Below, piece after piece: positions 24,885 to 39,800 of a stretch of DNA of 64,000 bases. Location of the stretch: NCBI GenBank assembly GCA_014607495.2, contig CP053159.1, forward strand, positions 4,781,501 through 4,845,500. Reading direction: 5' to 3'. Numbering within the stretch: the stretch's first letter is position 1; each line of letters opens with the position of its first letter. The notes beneath the pieces were generated by a model. That model did no database searches, was not told the DNA's origin, and worked only from the letters and a program-made list of their open reading frames with translations. Both the position numbers and the translations under genes were made by a program. The stretch is from Carposina sasakii. Lineage: Eukaryota; Arthropoda; Insecta; Lepidoptera; Carposinidae.

Positions 24885-27800
24885 GTAAGTTTATTTCTCA
24901 TTATTATTTTCTATTACCATCTCAAGCCTGTGGCATCTCACTTCCGTCACCTCGACTTTGATTCTACTACACTCTGCTTTGAGTTTTTTTCGTCAGTCAT
25001 TCCTGTGCTTTCATATCTTTTTTTTAATAACAGGTTCTGCAGATGCCGAGGCCTCTGTAGAAGATGGAGTCAGTAAGTAAACCAGATTTTTACCGTTAGT
25101 TTTAATAGCAACTTGACTAATTAGGTATATTGCGCAGTAAACGCAAGAAATACCTGATAACTACTATAATATCAATATATCATACGGAATTATAATGTAC
25201 TTGTGACCCGCCCTCGCTTCGCTTCGGTACATATCCTCTAAAATTTGGAATTCCCGTTTGTCCCGTTCCCGTGGGAATTTCGGGAAATAAGTCCTCAGTG
25301 CTTCCTTACACTCCCTACCGAATATACCTGTCATATTTCATCATTATGTGTCAAGTGGTTTGCATAAAAATTGGGAATTCCCGTTTATCCCGTTCCCGTG
25401 GGAATTTCGGAAAATCCGTTCTTAGTGCTTCCTCGCACTACCTAACGAATAGATATGCCCGATTTGTGATTTATATTTATTGCGGTTTTCGTAAAAAATG
25501 AAATTCCCGTTTGTCCCGTTCAGGTGGAAATTTCGAGAAATACGTTCTCAATGTCTCCTCACACTCCCTACCAAATTTCATCATTATATTGTGTCAAATG
25601 GTTTTCGTTAAAATTGGGAATTCCCGTTTGTCCAGTTCCCGTGGGAATTACGGGAAATCTGTTCTTTGTGCTCCAAAACTAGCAGTCCCTATTCGGGAAA
25701 TATGTTCTCAGTTCTTTCTTACACTCCCTACCGAATATACCTGTCATATTTCATCTCTATATGTCATGTGGTTTTCGTAAAAACTTGAAATTCCTGTTTG
25801 TGCCGTTCCCATGGGAATTTCGGGAAACCCGTTCTTAATGGTCTTTTGCACCCCCTAACAAACATACTGAGGATTTTTGAGGATTTTCCCGACGTTTCCA
25901 TTCATCATCGTTATCATCCATCATAAATTCAGAAATCATCAGCACTAAAAACAATGGCTGTATGGATGCTCATGCTCTTTCTTCGAGATAAACCAAACAA
26001 AAAAAACAAATTTCATCTGTCATGTTGTGTCATATCATCTGTACGTCACAGAATAATAAATTCCCAGAACCCGTGAACACGTTCACTTTTGAAGCAACTT
26101 TTTAGTGTGTCAAATTTTTACAACCTATTACTGTATCTAAAAAACTGATAATATTTATCGATTTTGGCAACAATCGGCGGGTAAGATGAGCGGAAGATGC
26201 GGGATATTTGACTCGTTTTTGCTTCACTACCCGGAATACATCTGTCCTTGATGACTCCTTCTGGGGACTTGTTATTCTATGGTGTATGTCAAACTTATAC
26301 TCGTACCTCCATGCGTCAAATGGTAAAAAAATATATATTTATTTCATTAATATTTTATTCCAGCCCAGAGGAAATTATGCGAAGCCCTATAGCCTATGTT
26401 CATGCGGGTCCAATACGGATTCTAACGGTGAAAGAATTTTTGAAATCGGTCCAGTAGTTTCGGAGCCTATTCCCCCTTATAATATTAGTATAGATATAGA
26501 TATTCTACTTGTACGTGATACAAAAGGAACCTTTAGGATCAAAGTCAATGTCGTTTACCTGTATATGGGGGTCATTTAGGGGAAAATAAAAAAAAAAAAT
26601 CTGAAAACTGCATCGTGTGGCATATCAAATGAAAGGTCTTGTTGAGAAGATCTTAAATGTATATTTTTTGAATTTTCAGATTCAAGAAAATAGACGAAAA
26701 TTGACCATATCTCCGAAACTACGACCTGACTTAGTTTTCCTTATAGACCTATAAGAATCCATGATATTAAAATAACATGGTAAACACTCGTGCGTACCAA
26801 TTTTTGTCAGATTTAAACATGATAGGTAATTACGGATCTTTTCACGCGAGTATAGAGTCGGCTTTTAAGTTGTCGTGTTACATTTTGATTTGAGTCATTC
26901 ATTGTTGTACTCGTATGCACGACGACTAGGGGACTGTGGTAATAATTGAAGTTTGTGAGAATATAATAAAGGAAAGACTTTTGTATGGTCAAAATGGTGA
27001 CGATTTATTATTTTTAAAAGTAACAGAAAAGGTGTTTCCACAACCAAACTGCCGTAGGCTTAAAAACTATTTTATGTTGCCAACCAACATTCATTGAATA
27101 TATTTTATTAACAGGTTCAGCAACGGCCACAGCTACTTCCTCAGATGGAACAAGTAAGACTAGTTGTAATGTAGAAATGCTGTGATCAGTTATTCCACAG
27201 CGCCAGGCCCGCCGCTAGCTGTTAAGGCCATGCAATTCAGCATCTGCGCATGCGTGAATTTGATGGAAAGTACGAAAGGCCACAGCATACAAAAATCAGT
27301 TATTCCACATTACCATATCAGTAAAAGAATGGGAGTTTGTTTTGATAGGCTTATGAGCGAGTATAATATTATATTCTCAAAATATTTCATTCGCGAAATA
27401 TTAGATATATTATCATAACATTACATTCTCAAATATATTATGGACAGTCGTCGAGAAAATAGGTATGTAAATTTTTCATGCGTATTTTCGAGCATAATAC
27501 GAGTATAGGCAAGATTTTTGAGTAAGGGAGATTCACTAATATTTTCCTACAGGTCCCCCAAATCGGGACCGCCTTTGCCCATCGGTGGGACACCATGTAG
27601 ATAGGCTTTCTAAAAAAGTGATAAATCGCGTCTGATTTTAAAATGCATTAAGCATGTTATTTGAGCGGATTTTAATTTCAGTACAGATTTCAATTCAATA
27701 CACTAACTTTCAATAAATGAATCCATATATTTTTTCCATAATATTTTAATTTTTTTATATAGCCATTCGTCGTCAGCCTATTGCAGTCCACTGCTGGACC

Positions 27801-30800
27801 TAGGCTTCCTCCAGTGTACGCAACATGGCTCGATCTCCCGATTTTGCTATCCAGTTACTACCAGCCGTCCTCTTTAAGTCATCGGTCCATCTGGCCGGAG
27901 GGCGCCCAACGCTACGCTTGCCGAGGCGCGGTCTCCATTCGAGAATCCGTTTACTCCACCATCCATCGGTTCTACGACAGATGTGGCCGGCCCACTGCCA
28001 CTTCAGTCTGCTACATTTCGAGACTATGTCTATCACTTTGGTCTTCTGCCGGATAATCTCGTTTCGGACTTTGTCTAGCGAGATTCCGAGCATTGACCTT
28101 TCCATAGCTCTCTGAGTGACATGCAATCGGTGAGCCAGCCCTACCGCTAGGTTCCACGTCTCGGCTCCGTATGTCATGGCTGGTAGAACGCACTGATCGA
28201 ACACCTTGGTCTTGAGGCACTGTGGTAAAGATGACTCAAAGATATGACGCAACTTCCCAAATATAGCCATAGTGGTATTTAATTGTATTGTAATATTATA
28301 CATCACACTGTAAATTAAAAAACAATTTGATTATTATAATAATAAAAAATAAGTACGTAAAATAATTATATATTACTTATATTATAGGTTATAATACCAA
28401 GTCTGTATTTTTAAATACCGATACGAACATTATAAGCCTGACCACAACAACACTTGTGCAAAATGAACTGTCAAACTAGTCTCTCGAACTATGGTTTTTA
28501 CTTTAGTGAAACAAGTGATATACAAGCAAATACAAATTCTCGTTTTGTTTAAAATACAAACACTGTTCGCTTACACTTATTCTTAGTTCACTTGGTATAC
28601 TTTCATCTAAGTAGATACTGATTGTGATACTGTATTCAATTTCTACTCTGTGGCTTCAAATATCTTTTTTGTTACTCAACTTTAAAATTAACATATAAAA
28701 ATAAATTTTACCTATTTCTGTATGATAAAAGTGACCAGAAATGGATTAATTACCTTCATATCACTTATATTTATTTATTATCGTTTAGTTATCATATTTT
28801 GCTTTGTATTTATCAAAAATTTCGATGTTTTTTTCTTAAAAAGTTTGACACAGGTCCGTCACCTAAAGCGCCATGCGCAGTACTAAAGTTACCAAACGAG
28901 CATGGAAAGTCGGAAATTTTTCTAGAATTCAGTTTTTTGATTATTTACTTATTTTATGAATGAAGTGAAACCTAAATTTTAGAAGGTTCCCTGTAGTAAT
29001 TAAAAAGGGATATTTCTATATTAAAATTGTTTGGAAAGTCAGACATTTTATTATCAAACTATTTGTTTTAGATTTTACATTGAGCTTTTTTTGAGATAAT
29101 TTTTGATCGAGCAAAATATTCACTATCGTGTAACGAATTAGCACATTCCTTAGTCAATATCTTTAAGTACGTTGAGTATTATTTTGAAGACCGATAGTTA
29201 TTTGTAAATACCAAAACAATTTGTTCTAGCGAAAGGTCTTTTTCGCATTTCCACTAGTACCTCGCCTTGCCGGAGCAGAAACAGAAGCGCAATCGAAGCA
29301 AGCGAGAAATATTTTCGGCATTTTTGGCACATAAGTTGTCAATTACTTAGAATGAAGGCAAAGGAGAAAATTTAGGAATTTTAACTGTTAAGCTTCGATC
29401 TGTTCTTAAAATGTATATAGGCGCTAACGGGAATTTATATTAAATTGATATTTATATTAACTGATACAAAGTACGGGGCACGCGGAGCGGAGCAATTATA
29501 CTTGCCACGCCACGCAAAAGTTTAAACAATTTTCCTTGACATAAAAAATGGGCGGGAGTTACGCCAACATATAATAGGAGTGCGAGCGAAGCGAGCACAA
29601 CATTTGTATGGTATTTGGCATATAAGTTGCCAATTACTTCTGGAAAATGCAGGCTTTCCTGAGAACTTGTGACGATCGCTAAAGCATCAGATGGTGCGCG
29701 CGAAGCGAACGATAATTTTACTACCGTTGAAGGTTCGATTACTTCTTTAAAAGTGAATATGTAGGTACTATGTAGGTACTATGTAGGTAGGCACCAACTA
29801 GAATTTATATTTTTGCATAGGTACACACGTTAGCCCAGGGGCTCCCCCTGTCATAGCTACGTCTTTGACACATTACAGGGCACGCGGAGCGGAACGGCCT
29901 TATTTACTGCACCAATTTTTTTACTAGTAAATTAGAAGGATTTAGAAGGAAGCCTAAAGGGGATTCCCTTAACTTCGCCAGTACCGTTCTTCATAGAATG
30001 ACAGACGACATTTGGTATTGCATCTTAGTTTTAACGGATGCCAATAGATGGCGGTGTTAACGTGATTCGGTCGGATTTCTTTTCATTCTGTGGCATATTT
30101 TCTGGGGTGGGTATTATAACAATGACTTGAATTAGGTAAATACGTGATGTGATGAGTCGCTCGATTTACCCCTAGGCGTGCCGCCCGTGTGCGGTGCACG
30201 CCTTGCACACCCGCTTACGGCGGCCCTGCACAGCGCTAATACTTGTAATAGATACTGAGAATAGAATATAATAGATTGCTCTTTAGATACTCACTGCACT
30301 GCGCGCTACAGATAACGATTTTGTATTTTTTTTTAATAATTAAAAATTCACTGTTTTAGAATTCCGTAACTAAAAAGAAAAATAGGAACCCTTATAGCAT
30401 CACTTTTGCGTCTGTTCTTCTGTCATAGCTTAATTTGTTTCGAATTTACTGGACCAAATCAGGTAGGTTAGTGTAATCCTGTGACCCATAACATGAATAA
30501 AGTAAATAAAAAAAATTTAATGTTCACTTTCGGGGGACAAATAGGGAAATTAAAAAATCTGTTGACCAATTTTTTAAGAATATCGATAATTCAAATAATA
30601 ATTGTGAAATACATCTTACAGCAGCAACAGCTACAGCCATAGCTGAAGATGATGACACAAGTAAGACAATTTTTTATTTTTTTTTTTACTAAGGGGCGAA
30701 TTTTTCAATGATCAAGTTTTTGGAGAGAGGCAGCATCATCATTTACAGCAATAAAGTACTTAGCCGCGTGGTGCCGGCAGAGTAGTTTGTACCACCCCTA

Positions 30801-33800
30801 CCTTCCGGGATGTGGGCAGCAGCGCCTCCTGTACTGACAACATAGTCGGAAAATCGCACTGCGGTCACCAACCCGCCTGCCCAGCGTGGTGACTATGGGC
30901 AAATTCTCCCTGTGGCACTAGCCTTGTTTCGTGCCCTGGGGGAGGCTTACGTCCAGCAGTGGACTGCAATAGGCTGAAGAAGAAGTACTTACTTCAGAAT
31001 TTGTATTGTAATCAAATGTATAAGTATACGGTTTTACCACTAGATCGTAAAAGTAATACGTACCTATTATTTGTTCTAAAGCCGATTTCGAAGAGGAATA
31101 CTTACATTCCTCTTCAGAATCAGCTGTAGAACAAATAATAGGGGCCTATTCCATCACCCGTATTTAGTTCAATCTTTCTGCTTGTAGAAGAAGGATCAAT
31201 AAATTTTAGAAAAAAAAATTGTTGACATTGATTAACTGCCCCCAAAATTAGTTTTCCTTTTTTTAAATAATTTTACCTTTATGCCTCCAGCGACAGCGAT
31301 TAACAAGACATTTGATAACTCCTTAGATCAACTTGTGATTTTTTTATCGATATGGTTATTAGATAATATTTTCATAATTAATACCAAAATGTTTAATTCT
31401 TTGCTTTAACGTGATACTGATGCTAGTAAGGGATGTGTAAATTATACTAAATCACTAACAGTGTTTGCGATATCTTTCTAGCTGCGGAGACCTTGCTTGA
31501 TGCAATTTCCGATATTCTCGAATCACTGGCAGGTGAGATTAATAAAAAAAATTAAAAGAATATTAGAAAAATTAATTTAGTTTCCGAGTAGTTAAATAAT
31601 TTGAGAGAGACGAATAAATTTGGACGTCTCAGGTATAGTATATCATCACACATATCTTGAAGTAAAAAAAAACAATCAAAAGAGGTGTTAGAAAAAACTA
31701 CTTGGACTTTTCCTAAGAACTCTTAGGAAATAGTACGTACTTTGCGAAAGTCCGACATGACACTATTACACTATTACAGCACATGTAAGACAGTATTACA
31801 ACATGGTTTCGTTTCTGTTTCGCTCAGAGTGTATTAAAATGCACAGCTGTTGAACTCTAATATTACCTATCTTTTTTTTTATTTATTTAACATTTTCATG
31901 AATACATTAATACTACAATTTGCCACTCACGTAGTCCTTATTGGTCTGTCTGGAGTGGCGAGATCGTTCCGTTTACATAATACTTTTAAATTAAATGTAT
32001 ATCAGGCTACTTTCATCTGAAGTCCCACGACTTTGAATGAGTTTGGGAAGATCTCTACTGAAACAGCCAACCTTAACATTCGAAGATGCGAACTAAAGGA
32101 AAAGGGATTATCGTTGCTGGAAGACAGAAAACTTTATGAACATATGTGTGCACAGGTACAGAAGGGATGCCAAAGGGATTACGATGAGTACATAAATAAC
32201 ATATTTGCGGACCTCGAATAAAACTCTACAAAGAATGAAACCAGAGACCTCTTTCGCAAGGTAAAAGATCTGACAAAACCCCGTAGCGCAAAAACTTGTA
32301 CTATTGCAGATGAAACTGGCAACATCCTTTCTGTTAAGCACAAGGTATTGGAAAGATGGAAGCGGTACTGCACGACGCTATATGACACTGGCCAATTCGT
32401 TGCCAATAAATATCAACCCGAATGAACACAAGAACCTGATATACTGCAGTCAGAGGTGGAACGCGCCATCACCAGCCTAAAAGAATAGAAATCTCCTGGT
32501 AAAGATGGAATTCCTTCCTATTGAACTATTAAAAGGTCTACGCACAACGGTTATACAATACTTACTAAACATCTGCATCTCTATACAAAAAAGGTTCTCA
32601 AAAAGACTACAGTAACTACAGAACACTCACACTAATACTGCATGTTAGTAAAATTCTCTTGTACATCATGAATCAGTGGTGGATCGCGCGGGAATACTGC
32701 CAGATGCTCAAGACATTCAGGGTATCGATATTGTGGATAACTTCATGTATCTAGGATCCACCATAAATAACGAAGGAAGCTGTGTCCTAGAGATCAAACA
32801 CAGAATAGCTATGGCCAAAGACGCGATGACACGTCTTCAGAACATTTGGAAAAACCGGGGAATAAGCTTCAGGACAAAGACACATTTAGTTAAGGCCCTA
32901 ATATTTCCGATTTGCCTGTATGGAGTGGAGACTTGGACAATCCGAGAAAAAGAGAGACAGAGAAAAGATGAATTCGAAATGTGGTGCTGGAGGCGAATGC
33001 TTTGAATACCGTGGACAGCTAAACACACAAATGTATCTATTCTCTCCCAAATTTGCATAGAAACCGGATTGTCAAGCTTATGACTGCAACGCATACTTTC
33101 CTATTTCGGTCACATAATGCGGAGAGGAGATGATAGTCTTGAAAAATTGGTCATTGTTATCAATACCGAAGGAAAGAGATCGCGAGGCCGGTCACCAACA
33201 CGATGATCTGATCAAGTAAAGGGGGTCTCATCCCTACCTAGATTCTACGAGGTGGTGAAGGCTGCTTCTGACCGCAATCGATGGAGAAGAATTGTTTACT
33301 TGAAGAGCTCCAGTGACCACGATCCTCAGTAATGAGGGACCGACTAGAGAGTAGGGAAGATCTAATGAGATAAAGTTGCCTTTGAGGAAGATCATAATAT
33401 TTTTTTTTTTGCAGATATCATACAGATTGCGATTAGTGATGACGATGATGATACAGGTAAAATAAAGATAAGATAGAAATTAAATATGTTAGATACATTT
33501 TACAGTCAGAAAATCCGTTTATAGTAGGAGTTTGATAGTTAATGCATCCAAGGCTTTTAAATAACTAAACTAACATTATAAAAATTATTTTAAAAATTCA
33601 CCCTAGTGAGTTTTGAACTCACGACTAAACTAACATTAATAATAATCTATTTCTGATATCACTGTAAATGACCTATTCATAAAATTGACCTAACTATTCT
33701 TTCACAATAGGTTTTTATATACATAATTGATTTCACTATTCTGTTACAATAGGTTATTCTTTCACAAAATTATAATGATAAAACAAAAAAATTTTCTAAT

Positions 33801-36800
33801 TACTGTAAACTAATAAACAGATGCAGCCGTAACCGCCGCCGCCGCCGCCCTAGGCAGTAAAGCCCTTAAACGACATTTAACATATTGCTCTATTGTTCTT
33901 TCTTTTCTGGGTCCATTAGACGGCCTATGTAGCCTATAGGAACCCATCCAATAAGCGGGCTGCAACGCATCGCAATATTATATATTTTGTATGAAGATGG
34001 GCTGACCACCTATCACTACTAACCGAACTTGCACATCTCAACTATACCCTCAAAATTGGTCAGATGTGGCGCCTTGGTGCTCTGCCTACCCCGTAAGGGA
34101 TAAAAGCGTGATTATATGTATGTTTGTATGTATGAAGTATCGACATAATAATAATCTGTGAAGTATCGTCCACTAGCGACAGAGCAGGCGGATTGGCATA
34201 TTTGTGATTATCATGCATAAATAATGTGGCCCAACCCGATGTGACCCGCAGGCTTAGATACATCTAAAAGCAAAGCAGTAGCATTCTACAGCGAAAATTT
34301 TACAGAAGTTGCGTTGATTTTCAAATTGATTTTGTAATTTTGCATGTTTTTTGTATAATCCAGTACCAATTTAATAACCTATGTACCATTAATTTTAATC
34401 TTCTACTAAGAACCTTGGTTTTGTGCACAAAATTGTAGAATCAATAGAAGAGCCTGGTTTCCACGACACAGGGAATCCTAGTGTGGAAATCAAGGCACCC
34501 CATAAATGTACCTATATGCCTATGTGTTTTGTCCAATAAATAAAAAATATATATATTATTATTCCTTTAAGATTGCTGTTATGTTTGACTTACAAGCAAT
34601 CAGCATTTTGAACAATTTTCACCAGTGACGTGATTCATCTAAGATTTTCACTATCGTATTGCTTTTGCTAGTTAGGTAACGGCCATTGCGCGTTAGGCTT
34701 TAGAATTAGGTAGGTATATGCTTAATAAAATGAAAATCAAGTACTATTACATTTTAATTAAATTTTTTTTTTTTTTTATGCCCACAGCAGATGCAGCCGC
34801 TGCAGCTACCGCAGCAGCTGGACGTAAGTGTACCTAACCATATTATCAATGATATCATATTTTATGACAATTCTCAAATTTCACTCGTAAACCCAAGATG
34901 TCATTCAAAAGAAACACGTTTATAGCTATTTCAGTAAAATAAAATAAATGATATTGTTCCTGATGCAGCCAGGAGTTGGGAAAGGTGGTGAAGCAAAATA
35001 AAATCACTCAGAGCGTCTTGTTCTTGCGTTTCTATATTCAATCTATTGTCTATTTTTATCAGCGCCATCTAGCCTCCGGGTCCAGTATCCGTTCGTATGG
35101 TCGATACATTATGGGTGCTAGAGTGATACAGTTAACCTAAGTTAAGACTAGATGGGCTAGTGAATGTCTTAAATATATTATAGTTAACGCCAGATGGCGC
35201 TATAAAATAATAAATATGGTTGTGTCTGTGACAGCTGTGCACCACAAAGAATACAATCATTCATATGCATATCAATAGGTAGACGCCAAATTGCCAATTT
35301 GTGTGCGAATAATTACTTAGTAAATTATTTCTAATTATTTGTCTAATGGTTATTACTTGGACTAAGCATTTAATTAAATATTATCGGTAGGTGTCTGCCT
35401 TCAGATATGCCATGTATGCTAGGTGTTTTCCTAACGTTATGAATTAAACAACAAGGAAACATAGTTTATTGAAACTATTACAAATAAGAATTTCATAGGT
35501 ACTTATTAAACACTTAAATATTAAATGGACTCGATTGACTCTGACGAAAAGGTTTTTTAAACGATAGGTAGGTATAGCAAGTAAGGTAAATTAATAATTT
35601 TGGTGTAGTCCTGTTGGAACCTTGCCGGCCGCGTCGCTCGCCACCTGATGCAGCGCCGCCGCCGTCGCGTTGCTGCCGTCGATTCGATCCGAAGGTCGTT
35701 GGCTTGTTTCTTGATAGAAGTAATTGTAGGTAACCTTCAATGTTCTCCATCTATAGGTAAAGGACATATGTTGTTGAATGCACGCTTGATGACACACCTC
35801 GTGACGTGCGAATTTCCGCCACCCTTATAACGTCATCTTGTCCCTTGCAGCAGCTGACAATGCGACCTAATCTCCATTGACAGGGGGGTAATCTTTCTTC
35901 CTTTATTAGTACCATAGTACCGACGGAGAGACCTTGACCTTTACAGCTTCTCCACTTGGTTCGTGTTTGAAGGAGTCCAACATAGTCCCTGGACCAGCGC
36001 CGCCAAAATGTTGCTGCAACTGCTGTAACTGTTGATATGAGTTAGCCTTCTAATGGGGACGTCGACATATTCATAGTCTGGCAATGAAATAGGTGTCCTG
36101 CCTATCAGAAGTGTGCTGGAGTTAAATAAAATATATCATCGCTATTTGAGCTAGGTATTGGACATAACGGTCGTGAGTTGAGTATTCCCCCTCAATCTGC
36201 ACGAGCACAGTGGTAAACTCTTCGTACGTTAACAATGAGTAACCTAATATTCTCTTTAAGTGATATTTACATGATTTTACTGCCGCCTCATGGAGTCCAC
36301 CATATGGGGAGTGTATGTAGGTAAAAATTTCCAAATAATTCCCTCATTAGCAAATGAGGTTATGAGTTCATCAGAATTATTCCTTATAAAATTATACAGA
36401 TCAATTATTTCGTTATTTGCCCCATGAAATGTAGTACTATTATCACTAAGCATTTCCCTTGGTTTTCCCCGTCTACAAACAAAACGTCTAAAGGCGGAAA
36501 GAAAACTAGCCATTTCTAGGCTCGAAACCAGCTCAATATGAATTGCCTTTGTTGATGAACATACAAATATAGATATGTAGCATTTGCTACTCTTGAACCC
36601 ACGTCCTCTCCTGTCCCTCAGGTTGAAAGGTCCCGCGTAATCAACGCTTGTTACAAGGAAGGGAGGAGAAGGGTTTACTCTTGATGAAGGTAAATTTCCC
36701 ATAATAGGTATATCTGTCTTTGGGTTGGCCCTGAAGCAGGTCACGCATTTGTGTACAACTTTATTTACTAGTTGTTTACCGTGTATGGGCCAGTACCGTT

Positions 36801-39800
36801 CACGCAAAGACGATAACAACAGCTGTGGGCCGGCGTGCAATAATCTTAGATGAAGTTCAACTGTTATCATTCGGTTAATGGATGATTCCGTGGTAAGATT
36901 ACAGGGTGTTTTTTGTCGTGTTTAAAGTTAGATAAACTTAACCTGCCTCCCACTCTCATCAAGCCGTTTTCTATGATAGGATTTAAGCAAAGTAAATTCG
37001 ATGATTTTGGTAATTCTTTTTTATCACTAAGTAAAAAGTATTCATTAGCAAACGACTGGATTTGTGCATATCTAATTAATTTATGTAAGGATTCATTTAG
37101 TTCTTGCACTGATAATGGGTTAATTAATTTATTATTTGGGTTTTTGCAATTGTGAATGAATCTCAACATGAATGCAAAACATCTGTTTAGTTTTGTAAGG
37201 CTTTGACCAACGCTGAAACAGGGTTGTCACAAACTCGTTAGTAGTTATTTTTTTATAGAAACATTACAACATGTTTCAGGTATTTGTTCTATAGAATACA
37301 ATTCTAAGGGTTGTAATATGGTTGACTGGGAGGGCCATTCTGAAGTAGGTAGGTGTAACCAGGATGGTCCCTGCCACCAGAGGTCACAAGAAGATAACTT
37401 ATCCGCGTATAAGCCTCTGGATAATAAGTCAGCAGGGTTATCCTTAGAAGAAACCCAGTGCCAATGCTTAGTATTAGTTAACCTTCTTATATCTGCTACT
37501 CTGTTTTTAACAAAGGTAGGTAGTTTATTTGACTGCGATATTATCCAAGCCAGCGCTACGTTTGAATCCGACCATAGGTAGTTTTTTTATATCCGATTTA
37601 ATAGTCTTGATAACCGTCTCATATAATGTTGACAATAGCAAACAGGCTCGTAATTCTAGTCTGGGTATTGTCTCGTTACTTGCAACCCTAGATTTCGCAC
37701 AATATAATCGAACGAGTATTTTACCGCTGCTATCTATAGATCGTATATAGATAACCGCACCGTAAGCCAACAATGAGCTGTCACAGAACCCGTGGAGTTC
37801 CCCAGTGACGTAATTATTGATAAGGATATGTCGTGGTATCGTCAATGAATTAAGACAAGAAAGTTTGGTATATATCAATGTCCATTCATTGCATAAACTC
37901 GTTAGGGAGCCTTTCATCCCAGTTGGTTTTTAATTTCCATAAACGTTGGATAAAACATTTAGCAATGACAATAACTGGACCTATAAGGCCTAATGGGTCA
38001 AAAATAGAGGAGGCAATGGATAAAACTTTACGTTTGGTTAAATTTGTAGGCATTGAGACTAATTGTATTATGTATTGTATTGTATCGTTTTTGCTTGACC
38101 ACCCTATACCTAACACCTTATTTGTGTCCGTTCCTATTGATGTTAATGTGTTATCAATAGTTATGTTAGTAGATTTTTTTATTTCGTTTAGAATTGTAGT
38201 TGAATTGGATTTCCACTTACGTAAGTGGAAGTTTGCGCCACGCAAATGCGGTGGATTTGGACAGCAGTTTCAGATACCTGGACTTCATCATCCCCCCCGT
38301 GCAATAAGTCATCCATGTAAAAGTCGGATATTATTATGGAGGATGCTATAGGAAACGCGGCCTTATTTTCATCCGCCAGCTGTTGTAGACATCGTGTAGC
38401 TAGGTAAGGAGCGCACTTGAGACCAAAACTAAGTGTGGTTAACTTATATGTAAGTAATGGTTCCGTAGGGTTTTCGCGCCATAATATGCATTGCAAATTT
38501 TGCTGTTCTGTGTTGACAAATATATTTCGGTACATTTTCTCATATCTGCACTTATTATATATTTAAATTTTCGAAAACGCAAAAGTATATTCTCCAAACT
38601 ATCCTGGTTCACTATACCTTTACATTGTATATCATTTAATGATTTTCCCGTGTTTGTCTTGCATGATGCATCGATGACGACTCGTAACGGTGTTGTAGGT
38701 TTTTGTGGGTTCAGGACTGCGTGATGGGGCAAGTAGTTGCAGGGTTCAGAAGTGGTTTTCACAATCATATGCCCTGCAGTTTTAAATTCTCTCATGAATT
38801 CTACATATTTTTGTTTGTAGATCGGATCTTTATCAAATTTAGACTCTAATGATTTAAATCGCCTGTAAGCTATTGGGCGAGATAAACCAAGAGAAGTGAC
38901 TGGCTCCCGTAGCGGAAGAGTCACTATAAAGTTACCATCAGACTTTCTTGTGTGAGTTGCAAATGTTTCCTCACAATGTGTTATATCATCATTTGGTAAA
39001 TTATATATTGGTACGCTATCATTAAAAAAATTACTTGTAGTAAAATTGCATCTCACTTGCATTGGTTTATTTTCCCCTGAAACGCAGCCTGAAACCACCC
39101 ATCCTAAACGAGTTCTCTGTAAAATAGGTAAGCCTTCGCCTAGGCTTTGCTGCCCGATACAAAGGAGTTGGAAAAATAGTTCCGCGCCGATAATTATATC
39201 AATCTCGCCCCCTTTATAGAATGAATCATCAGCAAGACAAAAGCGGTTTGGTATGTTTAAGTTTTGCGCGTTTGGTAGGTACGATGGTAAGTTACAAATA
39301 TTAGGTACAATGAAACAAGTTAATTTGGTTGAAAAATTATTGTCCTTTGAATAGATTGTTGCGCAACATATTTGGTTAATTTTTGTAACATTTTCATTGA
39401 AGCCAATGACCTCTATATCTAAATGTTGCTTAGGTAAGTGTAACTTGTTATATGCACTTTCGGTTATATAATTTGACTGGGAGCCCGAGTCTAACAGCGC
39501 TCGCATCTCGTGCATCCGATTGTTGTTATCTAACACATTGATTTGCGCCGTAGATAAAAAAACTGTTTTGCAATGCATTGGTAAATTTCCGCCAGCTTGG
39601 CTTACAGTTGTGTTTGAAACTTGTTGATTCGTAAACAAATTTACTGATTGAGTTTCCTGTTCAGGATTAGTTGATTGTACGTCATTCATGGTTGATAGCC
39701 GAGACGTAGGTTGTGTGTTGGGTTGTTGCGTAATATGTAAAAACGTATGGTGTTTACCTTTACAAGTTTTACAGCATGATGCGCGACAATTAGCTAAGAT

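Noticed and set aside
26208..26579. 123-codon plus frame in silk-gene intron 2
   Set aside because: No recognisable domain, contains intron-like AT-rich runs, and no matching splice phase with the silk-like exons.
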